Positions 21,263 through 22,366 of a stretch of DNA of 22,366 nt are shown one piece after another. Position numbers and translations under genes: made by a program. Each line of letters starts with the position of its first letter. Positions within the stretch are counted from its first letter, which is position 1. Source of the DNA: DASQFD01 sp035633255 (GTDB lineage Bacteria; Actinomycetota; Actinomycetes; Actinomycetales; Dermatophilaceae); NCBI GenBank assembly GCA_035633255.1, contig DASQFD010000060.1:1-22366 (forward strand), written 5' to 3'. Below the pieces are notes generated by a model. The model had not been told where the DNA came from and did no database searches. It was given only the letters and a program-made list of their open reading frames with translations.

Positions 21263-22366
21263 ATGAACGACACCATGACCCCCGCCGCCGCCGGCCCCAC
21301 GGGCAGCGACCTCGCCGCCCACGCCGAGGAGGTCGCCGCGCGCTTCCCCGACGAGGTCGTCACCTCCGCCCTCGTCCGCGACGTCCCCCTGCCGGGCGGC
21401 GCCGGGACGATGGCCTTGGTCACTCTCGACAACGGCTTCGACCACACCAAGCCGAACACCTTCGGCCCGGTGAGCGTCGCCCGGCTCGCGGTCACCGTGG
21501 ACGGGCTGCGTGCGCGCGCCGAGGCCGGCGAGATCGCGGCCGTCGGGTTCACCGGCAAGCCGTTCATCTTCGTCGTCGGCGCCGACTTCAACGCCGTCAC
21601 GGCCATCAAGGAGCGCGAGGAGGCGCTGGAGGGCGCCCGTGGCGGGCACACGGCATACCGGATGATCATGGATCTGCCGGTGCCGACGTTCGCCTTCGTC
21701 AACGGTGCCGCCATGGGCGGCGGGGTGGAGCTGACCCTCGCCTGCGACTACCGCACCATGTCGGCGGGTGTCCCGGCGATCGCCCTGCCCGAGGTCTTCC
21801 TCGGGCTCATCCCGGGGTGGGGCGGCGCCTACCTGCTGCCCAACCTCGTGGGGCCCGCGGAAGCGCTCAAGGTGATCGTCGAGAACCCGCTCAACACCAA
21901 CCGGATGCTCAAGGGCCCGCAGGCCGCCAAGCTGGGGATGGCCGACGTCCTCCTCGAGCCGGCCGACTTCCTCGAGCAGTCGATCCTCTGGGCGGCCGGC
22001 GTCGTCTCCGGTCAGGTCACCGTCGAGCGGCCGCCCGTGTCGCGTGACGAGGCGGAGTGGGAGGCGGCCCTGGCCGCCGCCACGGGCCTGGCCGACCTGA
22101 AGACCTCCGGCACCGCCCCCGCCCCCTACCGGGCGATCGAGCTGGTCCGGGCGGCCCGCACCGCCGAGCGCGACGCCGCCTTCGCCGCGGAGGACGAGGC
22201 GATCGCCGACCTCGTCATGGGCGACGAGCTGCGGGCCGGGCTCTACTTCTTCGACCTGGTCCAGAAGCGGGCCAAGCGCCCCGCGGGCGCCCCGGACCGG
22301 AGCCTGGCCCGCCCGGTCACCAAGGTCGGGATCGTCGGCGCCGGCCTGATGGCCAGCCAGCTCGCC
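21263..22366 (+). CDS. fadB: FadB: enoyl-CoA hydratase/3-hydroxyacyl-CoA dehydrogenase (5' part)
   Basis: 368 codons visible, open at the right edge; the full protein should exceed 700 aa. Residues about 35-245 are a crotonase domain: VVGADFNA (104-111) and GGGVEL for the oxyanion hole, with E156 and E177 (in LPEVFLGLIPGWGG) in the positions of the two catalytic glutamates. After a helical linker, KVGIVGAGLMAS (354-365) starts the NAD-binding Rossmann fold of the 3-hydroxyacyl-CoA dehydrogenase domain. ATG at 21263 has AGGAGG about seven bases upstream, within the end of fadA. It works with FadA in beta-oxidation. Confidence 0.95.
   Translation, partial: MNDTMTPAAAGPTGSDLAAHAEEVAARFPDEVVTSALVRDVPLPGGAGTMALVTLDNGFDHTKPNTFGPVSVARLAVTVDGLRARAEAGEIAAVGFTGKPFIFVVGADFNAVTAIKEREEALEGARGGHTAYRMIMDLPVPTFAFVNGAAMGGGVELTLACDYRTMSAGVPAIALPEVFLGLIPGWGGAYLLPNLVGPAEALKVIVENPLNTNRMLKGPQAAKLGMADVLLEPADFLEQSILWAAGVVSGQVTVERPPVSRDEAEWEAALAAATGLADLKTSGTAPAPYRAIELVRAARTAERDAAFAAEDEAIADLVMGDELRAGLYFFDLVQKRAKRPAGAPDRSLARPVTKVGIVGAGLMASQLA

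Larger units (their letters stand above)
488..21659. repeat. Dispersed word GGCATACC/GGTATGCC (14 exact copies)
   Basis: GGCATACC starts at 488, 2353, 3743, 4882, 6050, 12895, 16151, 19954 and 21652; its complement GGTATGCC starts at 2197, 5843, 7672, 11439 and 11821. One-mismatch copies sharing the GCATAC core are at 6130, 13178, 14088, 17137 and 17985. Read as GGCATACC, 13 of 14 exact copies have C before the word, and nine of 14 have G after it, giving CGGCATACC(G). Eleven exact copies are inside genes and three are between genes. Counting was by eye. Confidence 0.8.

Noticed and set aside
1..22366. tRNA, rRNA, insertion sequence, prophage or attachment site
   Set aside because: No cloverleaf-like segment, transposase or integrase motif, or long terminal repeat was recognised in the window.

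Overview
This is a very GC-rich (roughly 73% by eye), densely coded actinobacterial chromosome segment. Gene content points to the order Micrococcales, possibly an Intrasporangiaceae relative; that placement is inference. The evidence is the coproporphyrin-dependent haem set (HemE, CgoX, HemQ), the DUF3000-RNase D pair, an LpqY-like sugar-binding lipoprotein, a Pol-Lig LigD fusion and frequent GTG starts. I recognise 19 protein genes (two cut by the window ends), one gene relic, no RNA genes, no insertion sequence and no CRISPR array.

Left part (1-6540): the 5' end of an LpqY-like sugar-binding lipoprotein; a non-coding stretch with the decayed start of an AidB-type acyl-CoA dehydrogenase and a small structured repeat; a PPK2-family polyphosphate kinase with a lysine/alanine repeat tail; a divergent RibD-C-type reductase; a coupled pair on the minus strand (two-domain LigD, then an alpha/beta hydrolase overlapping it by 8 bp); and msrB, divergent from ligD.

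Middle (6685-12154): a translationally coupled plus-strand pair, a rifampicin-phosphotransferase/PEP-synthase-like enzyme followed by a divergent PlsY-like membrane protein whose diagnostic second motif is replaced. This is the least understood unit and the best candidate for an undescribed function. It runs head-on into a two-gene ABC exporter (ATPase and permease) with an 87-bp tail-to-tail coding overlap.

Right part (12250-17921): haem genes on the minus strand, cgoX-hemQ (ATGA overlap) and eamA-hemE, separated by a plus-strand DUF4349 lipoprotein. From 18001 the plus strand carries DUF3000, RNase D and a fadA-fadB beta-oxidation operon that leaves the window.

Two features cut across genes. 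First, the octamer GGCATACC/GGTATGCC occurs 14 times exactly, plus five one-base variants, in several reading frames and between genes. Its density recalls uptake-signal or HIP1-type genomic words. Second, six genes carry short in-frame tandem repeats coding for low-complexity tails or linkers.
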